From NCBI RefSeq assembly GCF_965638725.1, contig NC_134958.1, positions 20,181,964 through 20,245,963 on the forward strand: a DNA stretch of 64,000 nt, written 5' to 3'. Below the pieces are notes generated by a model. The model saw only the letters and a list, made by a program, of their open reading frames with translations. It did not search any database and was not told the DNA's origin. The stretch comes from Aptenodytes patagonicus (lineage: Eukaryota; Chordata; Aves; Sphenisciformes; Spheniscidae). Below are positions 1-12,430 of the stretch, in pieces (position 1 is the first letter of the stretch; each line of letters starts with the position of its first letter). Made by a program: the position numbers and the translations under genes.

Positions 1-3000
1 TACCTGCAGGAAGTGTTTGCTGGTACTATTGCAACAGTTTTTTTACTCCAGCCAGAATACTTTGGTTTGGTTTCTTTGGTTTCTTTGTGCTGTAGCATTT
101 TCTGCAACAGAAATTTTGTTTAAAAGAGTAACAAGAAATGCAGTTTAGTCCTGTTTAAAAGAGAAACAAGACAATCTGTAAGTCCAAACAGTGGTACTGT
201 GTAGGGAAAAGTCGTGGTGGAGACCTAGCTGAAACTGATTCTGTAGCACTGAAAAACCTGAGATAATAGCTCTGATGACTACAGGGTTAAAATCACGGGT
301 GAGGGGAGAACAAAAGAGTAATGGTGATTGATGCCTTGAGAGTAAGCTACTGTTCTAAAACCTAAAGTAGCAAAATGAACTGTTTCAGCATCTCTGCTTA
401 CATTCCTGTAAGAATTGCCTCCAACTAGTTTTGTTAAGGTTCATAGTAGAAAACCTTTGGTACTAAAGCTGGAAAAGGAACCTCTCAATATGTACTGCTG
501 AGCAGTCCTGTATATTTAGTATTGTAATGCAGCTCTCTGAAACATTTCCCAATCTCTTTAAAACGATTGCATTACAGCTTAATTATGGGTAAAATCTGCC
601 TAGGTTGGCTGGAATAAGAAGGAATGTGTAACTAGGGAGCTGAGTGGTAGAAGAAGTAGTAGCAGTGGCAGAAGAGCTTTCAGTGTGAGAGATGAACGTG
701 ACTTCTTGGCTTAAACCAAAAGAGGCCTAGGTGAGGCCAGTCTCCCTGGTGGCGGATAATCCCTGGTGGATAATTGGCTACGTGGTGGTGGACAATGGTA
801 TTACCCTAGCTGGTGAATTTTACTAGCTTTGTATGGTGATACAAGGTAAATACGGCAACACGCAACTCTCGCGGTTTTTTGTGTAAGTCTGTGTGTGGCA
901 CTAATGACACTGACTTTTTCTTAGTGTGCAGATTTCTCTGCTCAGTGTATTCTTTGAGAGAGTTTTGTTGGAAGCTATGGGAGAAAATACCCTCAGTAAA
1001 GTGAGGAGAGAGGATGCATCCCTGGCATAGGCAAGTTAGCAAGGATCTGAAAAGGATTTTGAAGAACAATAAGCCCTCAGCTACTTTTACCCCATGCTGC
1101 AAGGGAAATGCAAGCAATTACAGTCCTAACCAATGCACAGTTCGGGTCTCAGCTTGGACTTCATCCTTGCAGACTGCAAGTTTGTGATTCCTGCAATAGA
1201 TGCTCTCGTATCCATATCTAATGTGTACTGATTTGCTAGGTGGACACCAGTGTGTCAGACTTTTGTGTGGCAACTCTGCTTTAGCAATTAAAAATAATTA
1301 TCCTGTTAACCTTTGCATTCGAAGAATTAATCTGGGTCTGTGTTTTCTAAAAGCTTCTAAAACTTAACTTCAGATGGTCATCCAAATGTTTCTGGGCTTT
1401 TTCTCCCTACTGGAGAGAACAGCATTGCACGTTGCATTTTAAAACTGTGAAAGCTGTGTGATCCTTTGCAATCAAACTTTCTGATTCACGAATGATTCTT
1501 CTTTATTAGACGCAAGTACCTCTTCAAACTTTTGTATCCCAGTGTGGCTGTGCAAAATAAGAACTCATTGATAAAGGAACTTTCCGTGAATAATTACTTT
1601 TGAAATGCTATAGTCATTGGAGTGTTTTACATGGCATAATTTAAATTTAACTGTAACCAAAACATTCCTTGTACTTAGCCATGCAAGTGTACTTGGCAGG
1701 AAGTGGTAGCACATGTCACCAGGCTTGCTCTGCGAATGTTTGCAGCTCACCACTTCCTGTTACTGAAGTGAAAGAACAAAAGAAACGCCAGTTTCTAGTT
1801 CATTTTAGCCTCTAAAAAGTTGCAGTTGCATTTGTTAAACTTGTTAGTATCATAACAGAGGTATTTATGACCTTCCCATTTATATTCTTTTAGCTTTGAA
1901 ATTCATCTTTACTTGAGAATTTTGGTGAAGTTCCTACTAGAAATCTTAAGTTCTAAGAAGATATTTTTTGTGCAGATCCTGAGTTTTAGAAGTGATCAAA
2001 GCAATGGTGGTATAAATCATTTTGGTGCTGCGAGCGAAACGACTAACCACAAGAAACCAGTCTGTGCAAGGCATGGATTGGTGCACATAGATATCTAACT
2101 GCAGTGTAAGCTTGCTTCTCAGAAAACCATCCCTACAGGAGTCTTTCACTGTTTATGCTGATGTGTCTTAGCTTCAGTAGTTGACAGTACATACAGAATT
2201 ATCTTTAAACCACAGTAGTCTCTGAACCTAGTTTTCCCGATACTTGTTACACTTAATTCTAAGACATCAGGCCTAGACAAAAAGGAGCTTTTAAAAGTTA
2301 TTTAATTTGCTGTTGTCCATGATACAATACTCTTTCCAGAAAAATCTGTGTTTGTGCTTTATAACCTTTGAGGCCAAAAGAAAATCTGTTCAGAGCAAAG
2401 GTCACTTGTTTTCAGACCTGAATGCAATTACCTGAGATTTCAGCAGGTGTTGCACCTAGTTAGGAGAAAAATCTTTACAACAAGGGAGACACAAAATCCT
2501 ATCAAATGTAAAATGGAAACACTTGCCTAACTTCTGTTACATATAATACAGACTTTTTTAAAGTACACATCATTCTTATGTCATTTTTAAAAGAATGCGA
2601 ATTAATGGAAGTATCTTTTTGCCTAGTGAATCTTGGGAAATTGCAATTGTAGCAGTAGTCATAGCATTTTAAATTAATGCAATTGGTTTCATATTCTGTT
2701 AAAAGTGCTGATGTGGTATTTCTGCTCATAATTTGTATTCTAACTAATGGGCTAAACTGCGTATCCATAGCACATCAAGATTAAGTGGCTGAAATTTGGT
2801 ATTTTCAGTATATTAAAATATTAATATTGCATCCGAGAAGAATGAAAGTCAAATAGTTAATGAATGTCCATATTTCATATTCAAATACTACTTAGTATAT
2901 TAAAAAATCCTGTAGCTTCCTGTTTAAGTGATGGATGAATTCTTAAAGCTAGAAACAGCATTTTCCCAATTAAGATACTCTTGATAATTGTCACTTAAAT

Positions 3001-4089
3001 GACATCTGAGGAAAGAAGAAATTAAATAAATAAAATAACCTACCCCGACCCCCCCAATCTTTTACAAACCATGACTAAATATCAAGTAACTATTTAAGAT
3101 TCAGTGAAAAAAAAATGGGCCAGTAGTTTTGAAACAGATTAATTGGGGGGTACATGGGGGTGGCTGTCCTGAGATTCAAAAAAATCTGGCAGTCACATAG
3201 TGGGACTTGAGCAGTCTCAATTTGAGCTATGTTATAGTATAGGTTTAGAGATGCGAAAGTTAAAATAGTTCAGGGTAAAGGCTAGTCTGTTTAGAAATCT
3301 CGGCTTTGATTCATAGATCCATTTGATCCCTCTAAACTTTAAAATATATTATTAAGCCCTTCTGAATTAGTTCAATTTTTTTTTTCCACCCATGGCTTAA
3401 AATCTGTCTTCAAAATCAGTCTCAAAAGTGATGGGTACCATGTGGCAGCGTAAGGGGAGGAAAGGAGAGAAGTGTTTTCTTGATACCTTTTGGAGCTTCC
3501 TAGAAAATCTAGGTTACTCCTAAACTGATGTTCTTGAAAAAGTCCCATGCGTGATCTACTTCAGCCACCTTCAGTAACTACCTGTATAGCTGTTATCTCC
3601 TCTGATGCTTTACTATTTACTGTGATGTCTGATTAGATTGCGTTAAACATCAGTTTTCAAAAGTAGATGCCAGTTTTGAAAAGGAACTGAGGGGTCATAG
3701 TATGTATTTTTTTCCTCAGAGCCAGCAGAGGTTCTAGGGAATTGACTTGAACTGCAGGGGCTAGTCAAAAGTTGAGAAAAATACACATTCAAACTAGTGA
3801 CCTTATCAGTGTAAAATGGAAGAATTTTGAGAATAAATCTTCCTCTCATAATCTTGACTAACTCTAGCAATGAGTCTGGTCTATTTTCATTGTGCAGAGT
3901 AACTTACCCTTGACGTGTCAGATGCAGCTGAAAACCTTTGTGCGTCCTCAGCACTTCCTAGTGTTTGGAAGAAATGACAACTTCAGAATAATTCTTCTGC
4001 CTAAGTTTGCTCTTACCAAATTGTCAAAAGGAAACTGAACACTTCCTTTTCATTTCTTGCAAAACTTAGAGTATCTCTTTCTCTGGCAG
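1..4089 (+). other. RAB8B: RAB8B intron 1 (3' part)
   Basis: AT-rich intronic sequence upstream of the exon 2 acceptor. No coding exon, RNA gene or recognisable transposable element was seen. Short oddities are an imperfect tandem repeat near 744-774 and C-rich and G-rich runs near 3043-3055 and 3145-3160. The few open frames are below 125 codons and look like chance. Confidence 0.85.
744..774. repeat. Imperfect short tandem duplication
   Basis: Two adjacent copies of a unit starting ccctggtgg and ending ataat: 744-760 has a 3-nt cgg insert relative to 761-774. A small local duplication in RAB8B intron 1. Confidence 0.6.
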
Positions 4090-4150
4090 GAATCGACTTT
4101 AAGATCAGAACAATAGAATTAGATGGAAAGAAAATCAAGCTACAAATATG
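4090..4150 (+). CDS. RAB8B: RAB8B exon 2 (residues 42-62)
   Basis: Encodes [16 protein letters not shown] and on to LQIW: the end of switch I and beta strands 2-3. It follows a ctctggcag acceptor and ends at a perfect gtaagt donor. The first codon (Gly42) and the last (Trp62) are split across introns (2 nt at the start, 2 nt at the end), which fits the upstream exon ending ..ATTG and exon 3 starting with G. Confidence 0.95.
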
Positions 4151-7100
4151 GTAAGTATTCCAAAGTAATTTAAGTTTTCAGTGAGTATTGAATTAATCTT
4201 TAAGCAGGAATACTTCATAGCTTTTGAGCCTGGGTGTACCAGAAGTTTCATACCTTTTATTCATTGACTGTCCATAAGGTTTATGCTTTCTTCTAGCTTG
4301 CTCTTGGAGTGGTTCTGCTTCAGTAGCACAGGAAATAGCTTGTTCACATGCGAACGTTACAGCAACTTCCCATTTTATCAAAAGCTGTCCTCTTCAATGC
4401 GCTTTTAGCTATTCCATGTGGAGGGGAAGTATTAACTCCACAGCTGTAAACTAAAATATGTGACCTAATAAAATGTAATCTCCTCTGATACTTTGATACC
4501 CAGTTGTACTCGCAGAGGCACAGGTGAGTGATAATGCTCCCATTCCTTCCATGGTGGGTTAGTAGAGACTGAGCCTCCTGATAGCAGCAGATGGGTATTT
4601 TTGGAGTAGCATTATTACACATGCCAAACTCTTTAAATGCTACTGGTGATTGTAGGGCTCTTGCTGACTTCTCAAGTTCTAGAAAAGACAGTTGTGATAC
4701 TTGCATGCAAGCCAGAATTCTTGTGACTAAGGAAGTAAAGTGCCAGAAGTGGTGGGTACAAATTTTCTGTCTGTAATAGAAGTCAAAAAGCTGTTTTTGT
4801 CAGGCCTTTGGGGTTCAGCTCCCCCTAGGTGTGACTAGTAGCCAAACACTTTGGTCCTCTTGTTCACTCACAGACAGATACTGCTTTGAAGTCATCTAGG
4901 ATAAAATATCAGCACACTAAGGTATAGTGGCTGATTTTAATAGCTAACGGTACGTGAAAATGCACTATCCTAAAATATTTTACTGCTGCATGTCTTAATT
5001 TTTGTTTAATGCAGGACTCAGATGCATCAGAGCTGCCTTTTTTTAATTATTCTAGGGAAGGCTGTGTAATGCTGAGTTTTATTGCTTGCATGAAAATTTA
5101 AATGCTTTTGTGCCGTAGTTATGGTGCTGCTATAACCATTGATGTAAGTAGGATAGCTTGGGAGCAAGGAAGATGTTGAGGGCTGAAGAAACTTGTGCAA
5201 ACAGCTTCTAAATGGTATTTTTTCATAATGAGTATCAATACATTGTTACTCTGTTTAAAAAGACATCTCTAAGTACAGAGGAGTATAAAGATCACCTCCA
5301 ACAAGTACTTGTTTTCACTGAATTTTAGGGATACAGCAGGCCAGGAGAGATTCCGCACAATCACAACAGCTTACTACAGAGGAGCCATGGTGAGTGCTCT
5401 CACTTCAGAAAAATTAGGCACAACTAGTGTAAATGGTTTGCTGTTCTTAAGGTTATATCACGTAAGTCTTCAACTGGAGGATTGGATAATTGTGGCTTGA
5501 GATGTGGGGAATAAAGTTTGTGGTTTGGTTGGGGTTTTTTTTTTGTTTTGTGGTTCTTTGTTCTTTTTTAAACCTGCTGGTACTTTGTCTAGTCCTGTTT
5601 TTGTGATGAAACTTCAAGCCCTATTGTCTTTTTTAATATAATTAAAATTTCTGCAGATTACAATAAGCTAAGTTGCCAAGCTTTAATCAGACAAGGCAAT
5701 CAATCCCTTTAAACATTTGAAATGTTTGAAAAATAGGTAATGAATTATTTTAATATTAAAAGTGTATTTCACTGAATTGCTTTTCCTTCAGCCAGTAGAG
5801 AATGCAAAATCTGGGCTAGATATACAATCACCTACAAAAGCTACTGTTACTTTTCCTCCATTAAGAATGACTTGAAGTCAAATAACTGACTTCGAGCCTG
5901 CACTCTTTGTGGTACAACTGCTTGTGGTGGTTCTTAATGCTGTGATTTGAGATACTTTATGTTGGGACACTGTTAATTTCAACTTGCTGATTACTAGCTA
6001 TGCTGCTACTACATGTTCTTATTGCTCTGTATGAACAGATCCGTTCCATTCATAGGCTGGCTGTGGGTCCAAATAACTTCACTGTTACGGAATACAGATG
6101 GAGAAAAATAGTAATGGTTGTGGCTCTGTGTTAGAGCTTTCTAGTACTTAAAAAGGTTTTGGCAGTGACATGGTCTTCTCCCCACCTTGCAGTCCATGGC
6201 CAAGGACTTGTCTTTGTCCTATGAGGAATGATTGGAAAGGCAATAAGGAATGGAGGTGAACCTAGCAATCCGTCCTTAATGCAGCTGTCGTGTGATTTCC
6301 CATGCTTTGCTAATTGTTGAGAGCCCATGCTAGTATATGTACATAACTGTTTGAAAGAGGTAAAGCTTTGGGGAGAGCACCTAGCGTTAGCTTTGCTGTA
6401 AGTATCTACTGGCCCCAGCAGATTGGATCTCACAGGTTTGTCATCTTTGACTGCGTAAAGCTGCTGCTTCTAAACTTGACTTTAACAATAGAGTCCTGGT
6501 TGCTGTTGTAGTAGAATTTCTAAACATTTCCTGACTATAGACTAAGAATTTAAAACTTCATATAGGTGGTGTGTTTGACCTCTAACAGTGGCAAAAGATG
6601 TTAAGTAGTAATATTTTGGGTAAATTCTCAGCAACGGCGTAATGCTTTGAAAAAGGATTATAGGTGCATAAGTCGTATGTTAAATTTCTTGCAAGTGTAA
6701 TCAAACCAACAGCATACATCAAAAGTCAACCAATAGTGCTAGCTCATCTAACTAGATTTTCTTAATTTTATTTAGGGAATTATGTTGGTATATGACATCA
6801 CAAATGAAAAGTCTTTTGACAACATAAAAAACTGGATAAGAAACATAGAGGAGGTAGGTGCTTTGGAAAGTACTTCTTACTCGTGACATCTTATGACTTC
6901 CCTGGGACAAATAATAATCAAGTAATTATTAATTTTCATTATAGTAGCCAACATATATGGCTAAGTTAGACTGTGCAGTGAATGCAGCAGTGGTTATTAA
7001 TGGGGAGAATATTATATTGTTCATTGTCCTGCCAAAACCAGGACATTCATCTAGGGATAGAAGGTAGAAAACTTAAGTTTCAAAAGTAAGCATAAAGTGT

Positions 7101-10100
7101 TTCAAAACTGTTCTTACTATATGACTTTTATTGTTCTTTTTTGCTTTTGGGTGTGTCTAAGGAATGGGAAGGAGCAAGATCTTAGGGTATCTACCTTTCA
7201 CTGAGATGATGACAAATCTGTCTAATTTCAGTTGTTATTGTGTCGTATGTTTGCCCGATTAGAGATTTTTGACCTTTTCATTTGGTCTTGGGTAAGCTTC
7301 CTTCCTGCTAACTTACTGTAAGTTATTTAATGGGACATGCTGTCAAGTAGGGATAGGTCATTATGAAGTTAGAGGAGAAATCTTAATTTTAGTGAAGCTG
7401 TAGTTAGGTAACAGAATCTTACTTTTTTTTTTTTCCCCTTAAACATAAAATCCATGGGCTTTTCTTTAGTATTGTTCTTTGCCTCTTAAGCAAAATTCCT
7501 GTATTAGTGATCAATTTGATTCAATAGTGACTGGGCTAGAAAAGTTCTCTTGTTGAAGTTCTCCTGCCGAAGTGATTAGTACTTAAAAAGTCTTTTATTA
7601 ATAATCTATTTTAAAAATGAAAATGTATCGCATAATGATACTCCAGCCAAATACCCCAGATGTCCATGCACCACTTTGAAGTAAAGTGTGTACCGTTATA
7701 TTTCCAGAATAGCCAAATGCATGTGCGCAACCTGGTACAGAGCTCATGGTGCTGTGTTTGATCTGTACTAATACTCGGGCAAATTTAATCTAGGAGTATT
7801 TATTCCAACCTGTTTTAATATTTAAATATTAAATTGCCTGTTTCAAAAGTCAGTCTCTTTCTCAATAATGTCTTCACATTAGATAACTTTTTAAAAATAA
7901 AATACTCATTTGTGGATGAGTTTGACACATAAGTTTCTTTTAAATAATGATGCACTTTGTTTCTGAGAGGTTACTTTTTCTTCTTTCAGCATGCCTCTTC
8001 AGATGTAGAAAGAATGATCCTGGGTAATAAATGTGATATGAATGAAAAAAGACAAGTCTCAAAAGAAAAAGGGGAGAAGGTAAGTTTTGGTGACTTACCT
8101 TATTTAAAAGCCTACTTTTCTTAGGATTTTGTCTGCTAGATATTTGGTATTTTTTAGGCATATGAGAGATAATGGGCCTCAAACCTCTTGTTTCAGAAAC
8201 TTTCATATATTATAGGATGCCAGGTTTGGTTTTTTTTGTCTCTAAATAGTGCTTGACTGTCTTCAAGTTTGAATAAACTTAATGGTACTGTTGGCTTGAG
8301 GGGAAGATCCTGTAAAGAATGTTGACCTTTGCTATAGCATGAAGAATTCTAAATCTCAATATAAGGCTTTGTATATAGTTTCATCATGTTGCACTCAATT
8401 CACCATGGTGGTTACTTACTCTTGTCATAAGTACTGTTATTAAAGCTTAAGTAGTTAGTTGTTCTGCAGAACAAACAAGCAAGTAAGAATACTATATAAT
8501 CTATCATGTACACAGCTAAAGTAGTGCAGTTGCTAGTAACACAACTTATGGAATGATTATATGTAGTTATCTGGTCCATAAATCCATATCAATGAAGATT
8601 CTATCTTGATGTTCTTTTAGGTCCTAAATAAGTCTTTTTGTGAGCAATTAATCTTTGTGTGTTTTGAATTTAAATGAGGGTATGGCCTGTTCTAATATTT
8701 TGTCTAATTGTCCAGTAACTTTAATGTTTTTGCAAGAGAAAAGCAGAAATGAAGCTTGTTTGGTTTTGTTTTTAAAGCTTGCTTGCAGCATACAGCACCT
8801 GTGCTATTATGAACCTATGTGAAACATTCCTTTTAAAAAGGAACTTCAAAAACACTGAAAAACTTTAACCTCTCTTCCAGTTAGCAATTGATTATGGAAT
8901 CAAATTTTTGGAGACAAGTGCAAAATCCAGCATAAATGTGGAAGAGGTAAGAGATGGGTGTTAAACTTAGGTATATTTCTTGAACTACTAACATGGAGGT
9001 GTGTTTCATGATCTACTGGGCAGAGCTACTGTAAAATCCAGCATATCTTTGTTTTCTGGTAATGTCTGGAATTGTTTTTTTAAATGGGTTTACTATTGTA
9101 GCAAACAGTTGCTTCAGATTTCTGTGCCTTGCTACTTAAATCACAAGTGCTTTTGGACAGGGAATACGTGTAATTTTAGAACAATGCTTTGTGCAGGAAA
9201 TTGGATTCAAGATTCTTTACTTTCGGAATCATGTGCTACTGTGTCAAGGAGCCGTTAGGTTACTACTAAATATGTGCTATGCAGATGAGACTGGAAAATT
9301 TTTATGTAACCTGGAACATCAGCATAGACTGTCATAAGCTGATGTTAGAGGAGGGAGGCGGCTTATAATACTCTATCTATAGACTTGCAATCTGTTTTCC
9401 TGCAAATAAATTTTGTGCTAAAAACACAAGATCCCTATTTATGAGAGCATAAGGAAATAGAAGTGGAAGGAAGAGTGGCTCAACTCCAGTCTATCTTACC
9501 ATGAATCACTCTTGTCATTTCAGGGAGGGTGGGGGGAGTATCTTAACTCTATGAAAATCATGGACAAGAAAATAATATGATATCAAAAGGCAGTTACATT
9601 AAGATTCATTCATTCAGATAAGGCAGACTTGTTCTTAAATGTTGTTCCTGTATCTAATCATCTAAAAGCCTTTCCATATGTATCGATGGGATACCTTTTA
9701 AAAGTCCTCCAAACATGTACTTAATTCAGATCATGCAGCTAACATTAACTAGGAGCTAAAGAGATTGTTGCTTTAAAATAACGTGACTGAATGCCATGCC
9801 AGCCGAGCATTTTTTTCTGGTTGCAGGATGTTTGTTATACAATATAGTTAGAATGGACTTACTTGCATTGTGCTGCATCTGGAATAGTGCTTGGCCTGAT
9901 TTTCACAGTGTCATTATGATTCTCACAGCAGACAATGGAAGTGTGAACATTAGCAGCTAATACCAATGGTGGATAGCAATAGTCTCCTAACAAAAAATAC
10001 CCATCTTCTTCATTAGTTCCTACAGATGGTTGACTTGCTCTTTCATGACATGCCCTGCAATTTCATTTTGACTCCTGTAGGTCACTAAATGTACAACATT

Positions 10101-11699
10101 AGTTTGTGCTTACTCTAAATGGCTTGGCTATCTGAATATTTTTTAAAATTGTCACATGAGTAGTGAAGAAAGCATTAAAAAATGCAGCTGGTATAGGCAT
10201 TCAGCAAGTAACGATTTCGTCTTCTTTCCACCAAATGCTTAACTTGTGGGAAATGACACAGTTGTGATATTCTTGTGATCAGAAGTGAATTAATTTATTT
10301 TATTTGTTGTGATTTATTTGCATTAAATGAGCATCCCTGTCCTTGGATATATTCTGAACACAATGAGAGGGGAAATGTTTACAGTTTTTTACATTCTGGA
10401 ACTGTCCTTGCATTGTTGATATCTCCAGATAGCCTAAAATCTTGCTTTTCCCTGCTTCTGGAGAATTGCAGAATTTTTCTGCTACAAAAGTTTCTTTGCT
10501 CCTTCCATACATTGAAGTCTGAGATGCTGAGATTTGGCAGAGTGATTTTTTTTAATTTTTTTTTTTTAAATAGGGATGTTGGAAGCATAAATAACATTAT
10601 AGATAGCCCAGGAGCAAAACTTTTGGAGGACAGAAGGCAAGCTAACCTTATTGTGAATTCCCAGGCATGCCATCCTCAAACCTCTCTGTGGGTTTCTAGT
10701 TGCGATGCACAGTACAGTTTGGCAAAAAAAAAAGTATTAGTGTATGCAGCCTTCTCTTCAGCAGATTTCTGCGTCCGTCCGTCCCCCCCCCCCCCCCGAG
10801 GTATGCGATGGGAAAATCTGTTCACTTGCATCAAAGATTGGAGGGATGGAGACTAAAAATAAATAGTTTTTCCTTCTAAAGCGTGCTTATTGCAGTTTTA
10901 AGTAAACAGCTATTGTACATAGTGCCCTGCAACTTGAAGTGCTAGCAGTGCCCTACAGAATACTGTATTATTAATGTGTCTGGCTATTCCAAATCTATCT
11001 TGTCTTTAATGTGTCTTGTAACTAACTCTTTTTTTTATTTCTGCTCCTCACCAGGCATTTTTCACACTTGCACGGGACATTATGACAAAGCTCAACAGAA
11101 AAATGGTTTGTATTTCCAATTGGCATACAAACTAGATACATTGAAATGACGGCTATAATAATTGGCTGAGTAGTAGCCCTACCAAAAAACTCCTGGGGAT
11201 TACAGTGGATGCTAGACCAAATTTGAGCAAACAGTGCTTTATCACGCATTATTACACATCAGCGTGTAATTTTTCTTTATTTTGCATGAACATTAACATT
11301 GGGCAGCCTGAAACTGATGTGTTCTCTTGAAATATAACAGTGTGATCCTTGCTTTATTAAATGTCAAATTACGTAGTCACTCCTTCAGCTAATACTTGAG
11401 ATCTGGATTGTTGGATAAATGTTTCTTTTTAAAATAGGCAGTTTTACTGAGTGATTAACAGAGTCTGGATAATTGAGGAGCTCAAGTTGCAACAAACCTC
11501 TGCTCTGGTTATTACCTTGCAAGGGGGGAAGCGGGGAGGGAAACTAGGAAAGCTAGACTTATTTTTTTTCTGCATTTTATGATGTTGATACTCTTTTCTC
11601 TTTCAGAATGACAACAGTTCATCAGGGGCAGGTGGGCCAGTAAAAATAACAGAAAATCGATCTAAGAAGAGCAGCTTCTTTCGATGCACGCTACTTTGA
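4090..11699 (+). CDS. RAB8B: RAB8B, small GTPase, coding exons 2-8 (5' partial)
   Basis: Rab-family GTPase that directs post-Golgi vesicles toward the plasma membrane and cilium and cycles between GTP-bound (membrane) and GDP-bound (cytosol) states. Seven exons (4090-4150, 5329-5389, 6776-6853, 7990-8079, 8881-8946, 11055-11105, 11607-11699) splice in frame into residues 42-207 of a 207-residue protein, the usual length. Visible motifs are switch I/RabF IGIDFK, G3 WDTAGQE, switch II with Thr72, G4 NKCD (121-124), G5 ETSAK (149-153) and a C-terminal CTLL prenylation box. The tail ([13 protein letters not shown]) is of the RAB8B type, not RAB8A, RAB10 or RAB13. Exon 1, with the P-loop GDSGVGKT, is outside the window to the left. 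Every splice site is GT-AG. CA12 lies downstream and converges on it. Confidence 0.97.
5329..5389 (+). CDS. RAB8B: RAB8B exon 3 (residues 62-82)
   Basis: Encodes [20 protein letters not shown]: the G3 DTAGQ motif with catalytic Gln67, and switch II. Thr72 corresponds to the residue phosphorylated by LRRK2 in mammalian RAB8. Acceptor aattttag, donor gtgagt; 61 nt, ending on a codon boundary. Confidence 0.96.
6776..6853 (+). CDS. RAB8B: RAB8B exon 4 (residues 83-108)
   Basis: Encodes [20 protein letters not shown] and the following IRNIEE: the Rab strand beta-4 (LVYDIT) and helix alpha-3. 78 nt, phase 0 at both ends; acceptor atttag, donor gtaggt. Confidence 0.96.
7990..8079 (+). CDS. RAB8B: RAB8B exon 5 (residues 109-138)
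   Basis: Encodes [20 protein letters not shown] and on to GEK. It contains the G4 guanine-specificity motif NKCD (121-124). 90 nt, phase 0 at both ends; acceptor ttctttcag, donor gtaagt. Confidence 0.96.
8881..8946 (+). CDS. RAB8B: RAB8B exon 6 (residues 139-160)
   Basis: Encodes [20 protein letters not shown] then EE. It contains the G5 motif ETSAK that contacts the guanine base. Residue 156 is Ile; I recall Ala in human RAB8B, so this may be a lineage change. 66 nt, phase 0; acceptor ctcttccag, donor gtaaga. Confidence 0.96.
8947..11054 (+). other. RAB8B: RAB8B intron 6
   Basis: GT-AG intron of about 2.1 kb. It holds a 193-codon open frame (10275-10856) that runs through a T-rich tract, an A run and a 15-C run and resembles no protein I know, so I treat it as non-coding. 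Nothing else was recognised. Confidence 0.85.
10783..10797. repeat. Poly(C) run (15 C)
   Basis: Fifteen consecutive C directly after a gtccgtccgt stretch in RAB8B intron 6. The complementary strand is a G run. Likely length-variable and error-prone in sequencing. Confidence 0.9.
11055..11105 (+). CDS. RAB8B: RAB8B exon 7 (residues 161-177)
   Basis: Encodes [17 protein letters not shown], helix alpha-5 of the GTPase fold. 51 nt, phase 0; acceptor ctcaccag. The donor is gtttgt, a weak match to the consensus (T at +3 instead of A/G), but the reading frame and the next exon fix it. Confidence 0.95.
11106..11606 (+). other. RAB8B: RAB8B intron 7
   Basis: A 501-bp intron with a weak gtttgt donor and a good ctctttcag acceptor. 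It has a G-rich patch near 11522-11540 and no other recognised feature. Confidence 0.85.
11607..11699 (+). CDS. RAB8B: RAB8B exon 8 (residues 178-207, stop)
   Basis: Encodes the hypervariable tail from [10 protein letters not shown] to the C-terminal CTLL, then TGA at 11697-11699. The tail carries a basic stretch (RSKK) and a single cysteine (Cys204) in a CaaX-type box ending in Leu, the form that receives one geranylgeranyl group in RAB8. Acceptor ctctttcag. Confidence 0.96.
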   Translation, partial: NDNSSSGAGGPVKITENRSKKSSFFRCTLL

Positions 11700-12424
11700 T
11701 GAACTTATAATGATAGACTGCAGCACACTTAGAACCTTTTCTGCTTCTTTGAAAGCACAGGGTCACAAAGCCTCAGAAATAATACCACCAAGCTGCTGCT
11801 GAGAGCTCCATTGAACGTAGACTGCGATACACAAAATACCAAGTGGATTTTGCTCACTAAGCCTATTGACCTGTCAGGCTCTCCTTTCTCAGATATGGAA
11901 GCTATGAAGTGGAGACACAAATGCAAGAGTTAACTTGTTTTCCTTTTTTACTTTCTGTTTTATTGCCTGTTGCAAAAGCTGCTATGTTTCTTTTAACTTT
12001 GCACATCCATATTGGCCTCTTACTGCCTGTTACAGCACAATCTTACATTTGTATTTGCACAGTTTGACTTGTAAGTAAGATTCTTAACAGATTTGTGCAC
12101 GTTTTTCTTTCTGTTTTTAAACATTTATTTCAAGCAGAAGAGCCAGGGGAAAAATTCTCACTTCATTATTTTCTATGCTGTATACTTGTGGCCATGACTG
12201 CAGTATGGATGTTGACACTCTAGTGATGAGAATTACTGTAGCAATTGGCATTTAACAATTTGTATGGGTTTTGTCTCTTAGATGCACAAATCTGTTCATG
12301 CAGAAGCTATGGCTTCTACTCTGAATGTAGTTATGTTGCTTTTTTTTCTTTACCAGACTTAGCAAAGCTGTGTTCTGAGTTGCCAGTCACTGTCTGATTC
12401 ACAGATACACCTTTCAGTTATTTG

Positions 12425-12430
12425 AATAAA
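12425..12430 (+). promoter_or_regulatory. RAB8B: Proximal poly(A) signal AATAAA
   Basis: First AATAAA in the RAB8B 3'UTR, about 0.7 kb after the stop codon. Its use would give a short 3'UTR isoform. Confidence 0.4.

Larger units (their letters stand above)
4151..8880 (+). other. RAB8B: RAB8B introns 2-5
   Basis: Introns 4151-5328, 5390-6775, 6854-7989 and 8080-8880, interrupted by exons 3-5. All are GT-AG, AT-rich and have polypyrimidine tracts before the acceptors. A T-rich patch lies at about 5520-5575. I saw no transposon, RNA gene or extra exon. Confidence 0.85.

Noticed and set aside
5309..5500. Open frame starting [15 protein letters not shown] as a separate small GTPase
   Set aside because: It is RAB8B exon 3 read through its own splice sites into both introns.
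10275..10856. 193-codon open frame in RAB8B intron 6
   Set aside because: It runs through T-rich, A-run and poly(C) sequence, giving runs of Phe, Lys and Pro, and resembles no known protein. The frame would be lost by any length change in these tracts.
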